Source of the DNA: Schistocephalus solidus
Lineage: Eukaryota > Platyhelminthes > Cestoda > Diphyllobothriidea > Diphyllobothriidae
NCBI GenBank assembly: GCA_017591395.1
Contig: WEDG01004894.1
Coordinates: 62,001-126,000, forward strand
DNA: 64,000 nt
Reading direction: 5' to 3'
Both the position numbers and the translations under genes were made by a program. A model generated the notes under the pieces. It was given only the letters and a program-made list of their open reading frames with translations. It made no database searches and was not told where the DNA came from. Every line of letters begins with the position of its first letter. The stretch's first letter is position 1. Positions 36,401-51,400 of the stretch are shown here, in pieces.

Positions 36401-39400
36401 GGTTGCGGTTTCGAGCCTCAGGTGGGGCACCGCCTGGAGTTGAGAATGACTGGTTGATGATGGCTAATGAGCAAGAAATGGCCATTCCAGACTCTCGTGT
36501 CTTTGTCGGAATTGTTAATCTGTCATAATTAATATTCCCAACCACAACCGACAAGACGTGTCCGTGTCCCGATGCTACAACGTTCGCCTCAATGACCAAA
36601 GATCCGGGGCTGGAATCCCAGTGGTCCAACTTGGGATTTGGTATGATTGGCTGATGAAGGCAAATAAGCGAGAAATAGTCATTCCGATCTCCCTTACCTT
36701 CGTCGATACTCCATTATCCTCAGATGTTACTAGTTCCTACACGACTGCTTGGGAGGAGTCTAGATTAAGTCTCAAGGCAGAACGAGATGAGGATGTGCAG
36801 TAAAGTGATCGATGAGCACCACTCCATCATAATACCAGAAGCCACAGGAAACAACAGCACGCACGCATTCCCTATTAATATCGTCCTAGGATATGCAACA
36901 GCACAATGGCCTATTTGGCCATATACACATACTTTAAAACGCACGGTAAAAAGATAGTCCAGATCTTCAGTACACTAAAACTGTCCAGCGTAAACATAAG
37001 CGGGCGCAGGCTATGCATCGGCCTATTCCGTTACAGGCGTAAGAACATCAAGTTTCAGCAAAATATTCCGTGTCGACAGCGATTAAATACAATATTTCAG
37101 TGTCATTATAACCAGCGAAACTTTATAAATGAGAAATGAAAGCGGATTCGATAAATATTGTAGTGCAGTCCGAGTATGGTAACCAGCCAGTGCTCGGAAC
37201 GCGCAGGCGGTTCGTGCTTCATTTCGTCAGCCAATATGTCCACGCCCATCTTCGATCGTCTTGACTTGGCCTCTGCCACCGGAACGTGAGGAGTGAGGAA
37301 CGAGACGGATACAGCATTCATTTACTTAACTGTGAAAAAATTCATGCGCAAGTTTCACTATATAGTGCATTCCCACCCTTGCGATGGACGACCCACCGTC
37401 ATAATTAGCAAAGAGACCATTTACAGTTTAAGTGGATCAAAAAATGTGTTCGGTGTCGTCGGCAAAGTCTGCTTCCCCTGGCCAAAGTCACGCATAAATG
37501 CAATGGGACACAACTTTTCCAAAAAACCTGCGAACAAGGAGAAGCAGAAGTCTGCTCTTCCGGTGGAAAATTAATTCGGAATGCACACCGGGTGTCAGCG
37601 AATGGCTGACAAGTCACAAAGAGGGCTAAAAGTGTACGCAAAATCGAAAGGAGGGGACAAAAAACAGGTGAAGCGAAAACTACAAGCAGTAACGACCGTC
37701 CGAGCACAAGGGAACTTCCACATACATTGAACAAAAGCAGAAAGAGGTGGAATGAGGTTCAAAAAAGCAGATTGTCAGCGCAGTTCAGTTGAGAACGGAT
37801 AAATTTCAGTCCGCTTAACAGATGAAATATGAGGAAGCATATCAAGCTCCTAAACGGATAGCAGACAACCAGGTTCTGGCAGATGGGTCATTAGGCCTTC
37901 ATCGAACCGAAGCGCATCAGCAAATCATCACCTGTCATCACAAACCTCTACAGATGAGATACTTATTCGATCAGAAATGTTTCGGGAAGGTAATGGACCG
38001 GTATGCGTCAATTCCTAAATTGAATAAATACCTGAAGCGCAGCGACCGAGAACAATAGGTGGAAAGGTACATCCTCGGATGCCTGCCAACGGCGAGGCAC
38101 GCGTATGAAGATATGGGGGCGCGGAAAAGATGCTACTTATCCTCCCGAATTCGGTCACCTTGGGGACATTGCCCAGGAATCAACTCCGGTAGGGTTTTCT
38201 GACGCAGGTTGCTCTCTTCGTTAGAACTACCCTTGCGTTTTCAGTTCTTACACATAAACAGGCGATTTTACTCGACTCACTGCTTCTCAATCTCAGCCCT
38301 CCACACCTTTCCTGTAGCAGTAGTTTCATACATGTTGCCACGACGAACCTAGGTTTTTTGCCGCCTTTTCCGGCAATGATCAACAATATCTTACTGAACT
38401 ACTGCTTAGACCGTAGGGCTCTCAGGTACACAGTCGAAGAGGTAAGCACATGTCGACAAATCTAAGGTTCTTACCTGATGCCGCCTCTGAAGATGGGCTC
38501 GAGCTCGAATCCTAAACGTTAGGTGACTAAAGTTCTTATACCAGCGATCGCGTCTTAGTTGGTTTCATTCAGCCAAGCATAACCCTGACCACCAGATGGG
38601 ACCGGAAACGACAGTTCGACCGTCGTAGTCCGACGATGTCCACCGCATGCTCCATGGGAAAGTTGAGCAGGGACAGTGACTTGCGCGTGAGTTAGTTCAA
38701 AGTGATAGTAGACTTGCGCTGCATCTACCGCACTCTCTCCTCCTCCCCCACCTGAGCCCGGTGTCAAGACAGAGTCAAGAAGACCGGAGGCGGGAGAGGA
38801 CGCAGGTGGCTGGCGCGGCTGGGTCCCCTAGGTCCTAGCCGCCCCTAGGCGTGCCACCACACCTCTATGTTCGGCATTTGTTATGGGAGCGCAACCCGAA
38901 TAACGCACGCCATGCCCTAATGTGGCCCCCGTGTTGGTCCAACGCATCTACCACGTGGCCCGTTTAGGGGGCACGGGACCGGAAACACAAGTATGCGCAC
39001 ACACAGATCGCGCAGATGGTCCACCACTGGGTTCATCCAACCAAAGTTCAGTAGCGCCTCGCAACTTGCCATCGCCTGTGGTTGCAGTTAGGGTATTTAT
39101 TCACTCAGGAATGGGCTGACACCGATCTATTGGCTTCCCCAAGCAAATAACTTGCGTGTGGGTGGTAGGGGTCACAAACAGGCAACCACCTAACCTACCT
39201 TCAGAATCTCCATGCGCTAAAGTGGTTTCGATACCAGCTGTAGAAGTTTGGTGATTACACGGTCATCTTCAGATATGTTTATTTTCAAGTTTTTAGCTGG
39301 TAGTTTACTGACCTACCTGAACTGCCCTTCCGCTAGGTTGACACAAAGAGCCTCGCACCTGCCACCTCCAATTAAATTTCCCTCGCCCAGCTAATGTTTA

Positions 39401-42400
39401 AAATGAACAGCAGGATTAACTAAAAAAGGGCAAGTTTCACCATCAATGACAAGAAGTCTTCTCCTCTCTTCCCCTCTTCTTTCCAGAACAGTTTCCTGAT
39501 CATGGCAATTTCTTGAGCGGACTGCGACAAAGGCCTGCTCTTCACAGACATGCAAAAGATGTCGCCGTCTCCGACAGCTAGTGCTTCCTGCCCTCTCTAA
39601 ACTGGAAACTAACTTTTTTAAGATCGGTACAAAAATGATTCTTGAAAAAAAAAACGAAGAAATCATAAGAAAGACTGGCCTACGGCGCAGAGACAGGCAC
39701 CGTCACGCGTCAATTGGCGCCTAGCTAATTGGTGCAGAGTTTTAACCGCTTATCTGCGCACGGCCTAATACCGCGGGTAAAAATGTGAAATAGGACAGGT
39801 AGTAACGAAATGACCAAAGCCTTAGCCCCTGTTTCGGGGAGTCCCAGTGCGCCTATGAGTCTTCGCGACCATTCAAGTGGGGAGCATAACCCGCCTCCGG
39901 CTGCCAAGCGTGAAAGAGCAAGGGGAGGAGAGGGGGGGAGTGGGAAGAACGGGCGGGGAAAAGCAATGAAAGACATCGTCTCCGACATGAACAGGCAAAA
40001 CTGTCTGTGCGCGCAGGGCGGTCGCGGGAATGACGCCGAATCGCGGCAAGGACGAGGAGAGAGGGAGGGGCGGGGCGTTCAGAGGCAGTTGAGATGCCAA
40101 AATGTGCAGAGCACCCCCCCCCAGAAGAACATTAACGTTTAGGCTGTACGAGGGCTAAAACAACAATTCTGAGAACCCATTTCACACGAATCGCCTAAAA
40201 GAACGGCTTCGCATTTGCTGTCCGAACAGAGGATACGCGAGGTTGGGGGAGGGAGGGAGGGGAGCAAAGGCCGGATGTCGAACCTAGCAGATGGGGGGAG
40301 GGGAGAACGTTTAGTGTCCTCAGCAAAGCACCGGTGGTTGGGGAGGGGGAGGGGGAGAACACTGGTAGACTTCATGTGGAAGTTAGGCGCTATTGACAGG
40401 TGAACGGTACGTCGGTAAGACCACGCATACAAGGGAGTGAGGCTACCAGTAATAGGTCCATTTTTATTTATAAGCTCCCCACCGAAGTGCTCTTCCCGAG
40501 GCTGTAATTTCTTAATGACCCAGACTAACATACTGCGTTTTCAAAACATGGAAAATAAGTTTATTTCCACATGGGGTTGGGTAAGAAGCAGGAATAGGAC
40601 ACCCTGTAACAGAGACTGACTTGCGCATTTCCCAGAGAAATTGGCATTAGGATTAAGGTGGGTATAGAGTTAAGGTTTGCGTTACGGTTAAGGTTCGGGT
40701 TAGAACAAGGAAATGGGAAGTCTTTCCTATAATCTGGCGCAACGTCGCTTGTAGTACTGAGAGTCTCCTATTCCCGTGTCTTGTTAAGGGTTGCTCAAAG
40801 TTTTATTTTTCTCCTCTAATCAAACGTACTACAAAAGACAGAACCGCTACCTCCCTTTCAATGTAACCAAAAAGGCGAAGCAGTCCCATTTTACAGCTGG
40901 CATTCGCCAGAAGTAAACATTTCCACCTATTGCAAATAAGATGATCGTGCGAACACCAGGACAGTAGGTGTATTGGTCTGAGCTTTCGGTCTCGTTTAAA
41001 AGGCTATCATCAGAAATGTGAGCATTCAACAACAAATAAGCGGTTTTTGCAGTCCAAAAAGGAGGATCGACTCCCCAATGATGGTAGCTGCAAATCCCAA
41101 TAGATTTTTGTGAAAACAAAGCAATGTGCTGAAAAGGTGTTATTGATCATATTGTAAGATCTTTTTACGACCCGAAAACAAGCCACGGTTAAGAAAATTC
41201 TTTCAGAAAGTTCCCCAAACGCATTCTTCTACGGAAGATAAACTTGCTAAAAAGGATCTTTGCTCGATAAAAAACCGTCTAAATTAGATAGCAGAGGGAA
41301 GTTTGCTAGAACTGGAGTCTAGCTGCCTGTTCGGAGAAGTCAGACGAAGCCCACAGATTGTGGCGACTACGACGGACTTCATGCAGCCAGAAAGAAGAAT
41401 CAAATACACAGGACAAGTGGCACTTACTTCCAGAATTTGAACTGGCACGTAGGTTAGCGAAAAATTGGTTCTGCGAATAAATCAATTTGGCTGCATCGGC
41501 TGTACCGAAAGGTGCAAATGGCGGAGGAGCATCTGGACCCAACTGCTTTGTGCGACGGCCACCACGGGCGTCCTAAAACAATTATAAATGGGAAAACTCG
41601 GGGTTTTTACGATGGCCAAAACCGACATAATCTCCGGGTAGTTGCAAAATCGATCGAAGAATTTGACCATGGCCTTTTAAAGTCGGCGCAAAAGGACTAA
41701 ATACAAAAGACGGTTCCATCGGTCGCGTCTTGTATGTGATCCACCATAAGCGTGTCGGGATATTTTGATTAGTTAAACTGAAACAGTTCTCGCTAAGCCT
41801 CCAGTTCGGTAAACGCATCTATGAGGCCCACAGATTCATTCCCACCTACTGAACGAATACCGAGGCGAGAATGCACAGGGTGTCATTTTCTGGTCGATTT
41901 GCCGCTATTAGTCAAAACAGACCAACTGAGATTTTAAATCGCATCTAGTGGGTTCAGGGACATTGGTGGCTACTGCTTGAGCCGTGGAAAAATAATGCAT
42001 TCGTTAGTTTTCCGATATCTCAAACGGACAAGAGTAGTTTATTGGAGCATTGGACAATGTCATCCATTGGACTGTTTAGCAAGAGCCTGGTACTCCGTTT
42101 TGCGGGATTTACACCATCACACACATGCGCTATCTAGCGAGATATTCAAAAATCTCGAAATGCCTTCTCGTCTTGAAGACAGTATAAGGTTGTAAGATTA
42201 ATGAGCGTTCACCATAATCCACATAAATTTCACTCACGTCAGGATGCAGACTAGACAACGAGCTTCTTACCGGCCGCCTGCAAACACTCTCGTGGATTTT
42301 TCGATGCTCGTCTAAATTCAGTTCTATTTTACAGAAAACATGCGAAAAAATACTTTCTTGGACTCATGTGGTAGCAAATTACATCATTAGGAGATTTTAT

Positions 42401-45400
42401 ACTTAAAGACAGAGCATAGTTCGGTTAAAAAATTTCGATAAATGAATAATCTTTTACCCCACCTGCCGTTACACTTGCATTCAAGGTTTCCAAAATACCT
42501 GTCGTATGTAGTCTTTCGGAGGAAAATTGCCGATTGCTCTATTAGGAAGACGTTAGATGGTGCTCAGAAAAATTTGTCAACGGATGGAGACGATGCCGTT
42601 TACTTCCTAAGCAGCATTAATAAAGAGACAGGTACAATGTTTTATAAATAAAGATATCACGGTCACTTTCTTAAAACCTGAAAGCTACTTTGGTTCACGT
42701 ATACGTTTTACGAATGCATACTCAGCTACCAAATGAGTACAGAAATGAATATTTTTTTGGATTTACCCTATCACATACACTCAGGGTAGACGACGGACAA
42801 TAATGAGTACAAATGAGTACAGGCAAGAATATTTAAACGCATGTTTTCTATAAAATATACTTGAATTGATAAGAAGAGCAAAATTCAATGGGAAAAAACC
42901 ATATAAATAATGCAGTCATTGTTTTCTTAGTATGTTTTTTGCTTACGACTGGAAAGAACCTGGCTTAAAAACCAGCTTCTTGAAGTGAGTGAAATATCTT
43001 GCAATTGCGTTACATTATAACCCTAAATAAGCAACCTTTTTGAATCGAAAACACTTCAGAACAAGTGAACAGAGTACACGTGAAAAATACTCCAGGTAAT
43101 TAGAACACGAAGCTATGCCTATATGCCTTACTACAAAGCAGCAGACACGGGTAATTAATTGGAGCTACTATGTTATTCGTTGGCCCAGGAACGTTTCCTA
43201 CTGGACGGGGCAAAGCTTGTGGCGTGGTGTACGCTAGCCCCTACACTCAGGGTGGGCTACGAACAATAAGGAATACTTAAAATGGCTTAACACAGGGCAA
43301 AGTACGATAGTTGTTGGTAAGCGCGGTTACCTTGGTGAGAAGCCAATCTCTGTACAACTGTTCGACGCATCCTTCAAGTACTTCAAAGTTATTTTGCCGA
43401 AGCAACAGAAAACCGCATCGAATTGGCACACGACCAGTAAGGCGAATTTTCGTGCCCGGCCAGGTCTCGCTTCTGTCGAAAAAAAATAATATATATATAT
43501 ATATATATAAGGGATTACCAGGACTGCACAAACAGTAACAATTACTGGTTAAAAGAGGCGAATTTTATAAAAAAATAAGTCACATTTTTGTTATGTGGAA
43601 TGCAAAGGCAATAAACCGTACACAGCTAGTAGAATATGTGCATAAAAAGTGATTATCCACGCATGTAGGTTTGGAAGAAGAAAAACCTCGTTAGGAGAAG
43701 ACAAAGAAAGTAAAAGAATACCTGGGTAAATTGCTATATAAGGAAGCAGGATGGAAAGAAAATAGTGCATACAGTAGCTGACGTATCAAATATGGTACCG
43801 TAAAGAAAGGTTTACGTGGGTGAAATGTTAAGATTGATAACCATGCAGGATAAATTGACGATATTTCAGTCATATCAGGAGGTCAGCATTCGAAGGTGCA
43901 ACTTTTCAGTCGTCTTCAAAAATGGTGCTAGCTAGTCATGATTTCTGTGCATTGCTTTGCGGGGTTCGTATGAATCCGAACATATTCTATAGGACGTTCG
44001 CATAAAATATCATTTCCGGTACACATGTGGCAGTAAATTACATCTCCTCCAATATTCCCGCTCGAAGGCAGTGGCTTCCAGTAGGGAGAAGGGAGTTTTT
44101 CAATTCCAGAATAATTTTGAACCCACTTGCACTTATCTACACGCTACACACTTCCCATTTAACAAATCCTAACTTACCCTACTTGATTAGGAAGGTATCA
44201 TGCAAGACTCGCAAAATTCAGAAATGGAAATTGACTATTTGGTTTACTCTATAAGAGCGCTCATACATGGGTACGAAAGATAAAACTTGAACACACATTT
44301 CGCTCCAAGTAAAATATTGAAGGTTATCGCACCATGAGCGCAAGAAGAATATTATTGTGCATGCAGGCTATAAATTCTGTAAGATTTGCAAGGAGAGGAA
44401 AACTAAACAGAGAAAATGCATACTACTCGTCTTCAAACGAGGCTGGCAGGGAAAACGCGCATTAAAAAGCCAGCATCTCACCGAGTTGGGAATGGATCTA
44501 AAGGCAGGAGGTCCAACAATCAATTTTGTTGCAATTAAGTGGGGTAGAGGCTTTCAAGTGGAAAACTTTTGCGCATAAGGCTGCAAAATCGACAGGCAAG
44601 GAAAGTGATCAAAACTCAATTCCTTTGCGAAAACATTTAAGGTTTTGACTTCAAATTTCTTAACTCAACTGCGGAAGAGACACTTGAAAAAAGCACGTCT
44701 TAACTTTGTGCAAATCCTTAAGACTTTCGATGTCTGCAAATGTTATTTACAAAGCCCGCCTTAGGAGGCATGCACATCCCAATATTCTACGAGCGCACAG
44801 AGGACTTTGTGGAGGTACATGGAGGCATTTTCGAATGGACTTCAGAGAAAACGCAGGAAAAAATTTATTTAAAAAAAACGAAAAAGCATAGTCCGCACGC
44901 GCCCAAAACCAGCACCGTAGATGCGGGAGGCGAGCCCTAGACGCAGGGCTTCAAACCGCGGCAGAAACTATAATCGAAATTCACCACCAGTTGCGTGATA
45001 GGCTCGGGGATGCGGTGACAGCATGCGAGCGGAAGGAAAGAATGAGTTACATTGGTTGATGAACGCTCACTGATCACATACGGAACAAACTTGTCCCACT
45101 GCCTAGGGGGTCACTCTCGAGCCCCATCAGCAGCCGCACAACGGCTAGTAGTAGAATAGGCAGATGAATATTGCCGGCAAAGACGAGAGTGGAATAGCCA
45201 TTTCTGAGGCCAATAATGGGTATTTATGACGCTTCTGTGCGATCCTGTTCCACTTTAATGAAGTTTGATATTTGCAGATGGGATCAAGCCATGTGTAGTA
45301 CGCGGAGGCGAGCGGTTCAGATTTGACGGTCACTGCGCGCACACCTAAATCCAGATGTCTGAACTTGCTCTTGTGATCGGAGCACGGCTGGTGAGGGGAG

Positions 45401-48400
45401 AGAGTGCGATAGATGCTGCACAAATCCGCCTCACGGACGCTATGTGCATTGTGATGAGCGCCTTCGATCGCGAAAGTCGAACTGTCATATAATCCAGCGG
45501 CTCATCAAAAACGCACGAGCTCGTGCAGTTCACAGCAGTACTAACGCTGCAAATATATTGTCATCTTCGTCTCCGGAGCCGTGGGAAAAAAACAGTACGA
45601 TAACCACGCCTTGGGAACGGAGGAAGACGGTACCAACCTAAAACCCTCCGGTAATGAAGAATATCTGCGGAGTGTGCAGTCTCTCGGATCATAGGAATAA
45701 ACAGTTGTGAACCTTGCCGTGATAATAGTTTCAAGCGTGACTTTGCCACGCATATATTACCCGTCACATCGTTACGACATGACGCGTATTGTCTGTAATT
45801 TCCACTAAGACCTCACGCGCAATGGTAAATACCACTGAAATCAAAAACTGAGAGGCTGGAAGATTAGATAACTAATTACGTCTTCGGATCTAAAAACCCA
45901 TCTTATCAGAAACCGGTGTACAACGATATATGGGCTATAACCTACGTACTCATAAACACAGGACGGGCAACCTAACAAGCTAAAATACCAAAGCAGAACT
46001 TACACGACTAAGACGCTACCTATTGAGGTTATACAGATTACTAGTAATTGGGGGTATTTATTTTAGTATGCAGGGTGTGGTGGAAGCCAGTACGGGTTTC
46101 CGGTTTCCCGATCGAAACCAGCAGGACAATGAGCTCGTGACGCAGAGGATCGGACGGTTGGACTTCTGATCAACAGGTCATAAGTTCAAGCCCCGGGTGG
46201 TGCACCACCTGGGGTTGGTTATGGCTGGCTGATGATGACTGATGATCCAGAAATGGCCATTACAGCCTCTCTTGTCTTCGTCGGTAATGCCATCCTGCCA
46301 ATACCACTAGCCCCTCTGCGGCTGCTAGCGTGGCTCGAAAGTGAATTTCAAGGCACAACGGAAGGAGTGAGACCCGAAAACGACCTGTGAGCGCCAAGGT
46401 CCCATCGATGATAAAATTTCCGAGTCTTTTTCCGATTATTTACTGCTGTTTTATTCTGGGGCATGGTCATGAATCGCAATATGCTTGTTTGATGGCTGCA
46501 CTTGTTTTGCCACAGGGCTCGGGGACAAAAACGGATGCTCGTACTCAGCCTTCCATCTGACCAAATCAGCGTACGCCGCCTGCCATTCCTCTCCCCCCCC
46601 TCCACCCCACGAAACCGTGAATACTCTCCATCGCAGGCGCAGTGATACGATCACCAACAGCCTTCTAATTCTTTTCACCTGACCTCTGGGCCCACGTCTT
46701 TCACGAGCTGGATTGGGGGTTGACTGATTGACGAAGGGACTTGAGCCAAAGATATAGTTACTTATTTCCCTCTCATATTAAACCAATAAAACTTCCCAAA
46801 GCTGAATGTCACAGGTAATGTTTACAGACGAACGGAAAGTAACCTACTCAAGCAAGGTGCCAGGCGGTCGAGTAGGCTGTTAAGGTATCCCTGCAGCCTA
46901 AGTTATTAGGGGAGACTTTCTCGTTTGGTTCCTTAGAAGGAGAGGGAAGCGGGACGCCAGTTAGCAGAATAGTGTATTCGGAACAGAACTATCGGAGAAG
47001 GGGTTGAAAAAGTTGGCAGTCGGATGAGGGTACGTCCAGCCGCGAGGGCGGCGTCCCCGTGTGAGAGACATTGGCAAGGTCATTCGCAAAGCAGGCTTGA
47101 GTGTGATTGGCCGGATTGGACAACCCTTGGTGGGCAGGGGTATTTAGTCACGACAGGCTCAGGTTTGCAACATGCGCACAGAGTTGGCCCGCCACAAAGG
47201 TCACGGTAAACCAGCCACAGTGTTGCGATTATGGAATTGGTAAGGAGCATTTATGTGGATTACCACGGCAGGACACGGCGATAGGAACCCCCTGCAAAGT
47301 AGGTGGTTTTGTGCTAAATTCCAGAAAATTAGGTTTAGGGCGGAGGTCAAGGTTAGAATTAGTGGTAGGGCTAGGGCACGGGAATAGATACCCTTTCTGA
47401 GATGTCCCGCAATGTCATCTGTACTGCAGAGGGAGGGGTTCTTATTTCAATTTCCTGCAGAGGGGCGGGAGGAGGGCATGCAAGTGATCCTCGCCATGAA
47501 TCTTGACAAAGGAGACTGTTTGCCCAACAGCACCCCCTAGGCACCGGTTATCAAAGACGCCAAAGTGTACCTGCGGATTCCGTTCAGGCGTCCTGAACTC
47601 CAGTAAGTTTACTAGCAGAGAATCATTCCAGCAAAGCGGAGGGAAAATCAAATAACCAGAAAACTGATCCAAAGAGGGATAAAGAAGCGACGCTAGTTTC
47701 ATGCATATGTGACGAGTTTTGGTAGGAATCTCAGCCAGCCATGAGCAGCGACAGCAGGACGTTCCGAACTTTGCACTTGAAATTGGTCAACTCACGAAAG
47801 CCTCGGTGAATTGTCCATATCGAGAGCGGAGATGTTAGTCTTCCCATCCGTGAGGACTAGCTTTAACAAACGAGGCCCGTCACCGGACGAGGAAGCAAGA
47901 AAATCCTCTTCAGCCTGTGAAATCGCTATGTTGCGAACGCGTACTACTTGCAGTACCTGGCCCTCACCAATCAGCTGAAAGAATAAAAGAATGATAAATG
48001 TTACATTTAAAATCCAGGACAATCCAGGCTAAAGCACAAAGGGGGTAATTTAGAGGAACTGAAAAGTCAACTGGGTTCAAAGTAATATGAGCGGGTCTAC
48101 CGTGTTGAGTACGAAATGATCGGTTCAAGACAGTTGCTCACCAACGATTGGATAAAATGGCTGGATTGTAGTTTTCGTTAAAGCATATCGCGAAAGTTAG
48201 CCTAAGCAAGGCCGAAGGATATCGGGCGGAATTAAGGGGGATGGGTATATAACTATCATTTTTACTGCAAGGTTAATACACCCTTCCGAGAAGAGATCGA
48301 TGACACAAAAGGATATTTTCATGCACATTCCTCAATGGATAAGAAGCTGTAATCAGAAATTGTACTGAAATTGTAAACTGAAATTGTAAACTGAAATTGT

Positions 48401-51400
48401 ACTTTTTATCTACCTTATCAGAAGACGTCATAAAGGTGGTGCCTTCGGACGGTTGAGGCATATTAGTAGCCCCAAGAGTAGGTATCGAAAGGAAGTACCT
48501 GGATAAACTTAAAGAGCAAACCGATTTGGTCGGAAGTACGTGAGATACAAAGACACCCGATAAGAAGATAAAGGTGTTTTCAAATGGAGACGCCGTAATT
48601 TTCAGTATGGGATAAGGGCCGTGTAGCGACCGCCAAACTGGTGCACACTTAAAAAATATAGATGAAACGGTTTGAAAACGGAACTGGGAGTGTATACAAC
48701 ACACATTTTGATGGCAAATGAAGCATCCATGAAAGCCTACGTGCAAAAGGTAACCATTCACCTGTGTCCTAAACATGTCAACTTAAGAGAAAAAGCGCCA
48801 AGACCATGTCCATAAACTCAGACAATGCATTATAGTAACAAATTTAACATAAATAGTCGTGATTCAAAAAATTGACAAACGCAAAATTTGGCATATACAG
48901 AAATAACAAGATTATTGATAGACAGGGAAGACTAGTTTGACCGTTTCAAGCTTATTGGGCGCCAACAGAGAAAAATACTTAACCTCGGAGGTTCAAACCC
49001 ACGGTCTGTTTGTGAGAGATCTAATGCCCTAGCCATTGAGCCACGGGCTTGGTATCCTGTCGGTTGCAATCGCGAATATTGACAAGGGTAAAGGGAGGAG
49101 AGGGGGCCCTCACCGATCGCGTTAAGAGACTCACTCGTCCTGCTGCGCCCTGCGACCCAGTCTCGAGACCCGTCTGCAGGACACAGCGCCCAATAATACA
49201 AACAGACCAGGTAGTGGTTCTAAACTCAGGGGCTGGACATAGCAGGCTGATGCTGGCTAATAAGCCAGAAAACGGTCATCCCAGACTTTAATGAGCCTCC
49301 GTTCATGCCTAGTAAACAATTTTTTTCAAATCAAGAAATAATAAGAGCCACCAGAGGGAGAAGAGGACTAAATACACAAGACGGACGGAGGGGGATTGGT
49401 AGGCACAGAATGAAGTACAAAGGGGGGGGGGGAAGAAGGCGATTGAGTAAAATGCGAATTTAAAAATTACAACACAGTCACACATAGCCAAGTACAAGGA
49501 CAGCTGTTAATTTGGGCTGTTGAGTCGACCTGAAGGCCTTCTAGGCCTTAATTTCTCTGTGCACCTCATTGTTGAAGTTTAAACTGCATCTAAAATTACC
49601 AACGGGGAGCAATTTCGAGGGTCTAACCCCTTACCATCCTCGATTGGAACTTTAAGCTTAATTACCACCAAAAAACTTACAGCGGCTGAGGCAGCTGATG
49701 AATGTTGATGGCTTCCGCGCCTTAATTACCACCCTAGTTATCGAGTGAGAGAAAATCCTGGGCTCGGATTTGTTGTCTGAATGGAGGTTGTAGAAAATGA
49801 GCTCTCTTCCGCACAGAAAAAAGTGAAGCTACACCCAGTAAATTGTGGCAGGACAGATGCCCAGTGAGAATCGAAGTGGCAGAAGAATCCTGCAAAGCAG
49901 CCATGATAGTGGCACGATAATGACGTCAATGTTTAAATTTGCTTCAGAATCCTGCGTCAGGACCCGAACTCTCATGTGACGGTCAGACGTTTCCGACGAT
50001 GTCAAGCGTGTGCTTCACAGCAGAATGGGGGACGGTCACCTGCGGGTGAATTAGATTATAGCGATCACAGAATTGCGCAGTATCTATCGCATTCTTTCGC
50101 TCTCTCTTTTCTCTCACTCATCTTAGCCCACAGTCATGACACGGTCAAGGTGAGCAGAGACAGGATCGGGAGCAAGCTATTGGTGTTGCGTAAACCTGCA
50201 CCTATAGTAGATGACCCAATTCATGCAATGTGCGATCAAACTTTTAAGGAGTACCTTAGCGTACATTTGGTTTTGTTATTATGGTTTGCGGAGTGGATTT
50301 GAGGTTCCAAAAGCATCCTTCTAAAGAAAACTGCATGTTAAATCTTATATATTTTGAAGGGAAAGAGGCAGGATGTGGGCAAAATCGGAAGCTGTCGGAT
50401 ATACGAGAAATTTCTATGCTGTGTAATATCGCAGACCAAAGACCATAGTTTTCGTGCATTTTGATGTAAACGACAGTAATATAAGCAAGAAATTTTTCAA
50501 ATAAATTCCTTTTTTAACCGAAAAAATATCTTAATTTAATGAGAATCAGCTAAAGGCAAATATAAGGAATCGTGTCATTCTCAAGAAATAAAAAGGCAAT
50601 TTAATGTACAAAAGTATTTTTGCAAAGTTCTGACGTATTTTTGCCACAAAATGCAATAGAAATTTTAGTTACCAGTATTTTTTACTTCGACGAAAATTGA
50701 GACGGTAAACAAAATACATACAAGATACTGTGGAGATGAACGCCTAGAATAACCTACGTTAAATTGGAAGCCTGCAATTCGATACTTTTTTGTATAATAT
50801 CGATTCCATTATTCCGGGATTAAGAAACGCAACGAGCAGAAGATTAAACCGTTCCGCTAAATCTTACTATATATTCGGGCACTCTTTTGCGCATTTGCAA
50901 TCTTATAACAGAGCACATAAATAGCGAAAAACGCTCCAATATAAAGCGAAGGGTGACTTCTTCATTTTGAGCCGAAAATGTATTACTTATTTTTAGGGAA
51001 GTCAAAAAATGTTCAAACATCCAGTTTGACCTTGACTTAACCTTGGCAAAAGGTAAAGTCCACATGTATTCGTCAGCTTAATATCTACTGAAAGCGCCTT
51101 TAATGAGGTACTTTATTATAGCAAGTTTTTTTAAATTGAGCTTAGGTGTATTAATTATCCACTTTGGTTGTGGACGTTCGTTTTTCTGTGCAAAGAGTTC
51201 TATTGTTTGGTTGAATCTAAAAATATGACGCAAACGACGATATGCGTTAGAAAGACTATCCAAAAACTCACTACTTCGGTAAATACTTTTAAGTAATGTA
51301 TTAATCGAAGGTTATAAGAAACCTAGAAGGGAATGTAAATGGAGGATTAATCGCTTGAAAACCCTGAAAATCACGAAGTATTCACCGACAATTCAAGGGT

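Larger units (their letters stand above)
34182..41427 (-). other. TDRD3: TDRD3 intron 6
   Basis: GT-AG intron of 7246 nt (donor GGAA|gtaagt). It holds a SINE cluster (35960-36800), a near-intact family B element (38609-38966), a hammerhead-like core (38487), G-rich low complexity (about 39900-40370) and a family D tract (40640-40710). A minus frame at 37170-37290 (contains [15 protein letters not shown]) looks faintly exon-like, but its donor is poor and the flanking exons join in phase without it. Confidence 0.8.
43473..47795 (-). other. TDRD3: TDRD3 intron 4
   Basis: GT-AG intron of 4323 nt (donor TC|gtgagt). It holds an (AT)n run at 43489-43509, a family F fragment (43960-44060), SINEs (45055-45210 and 46120-46395) and a family D tract (47325-47385). 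Confidence 0.85.

Noticed and set aside
37170..37290. Possible extra TDRD3 exon ([15 protein letters not shown])
   Set aside because: The donor (gttacc) is poor, there is no similarity to TDRD3, and exons 6 and 7 join in phase directly.
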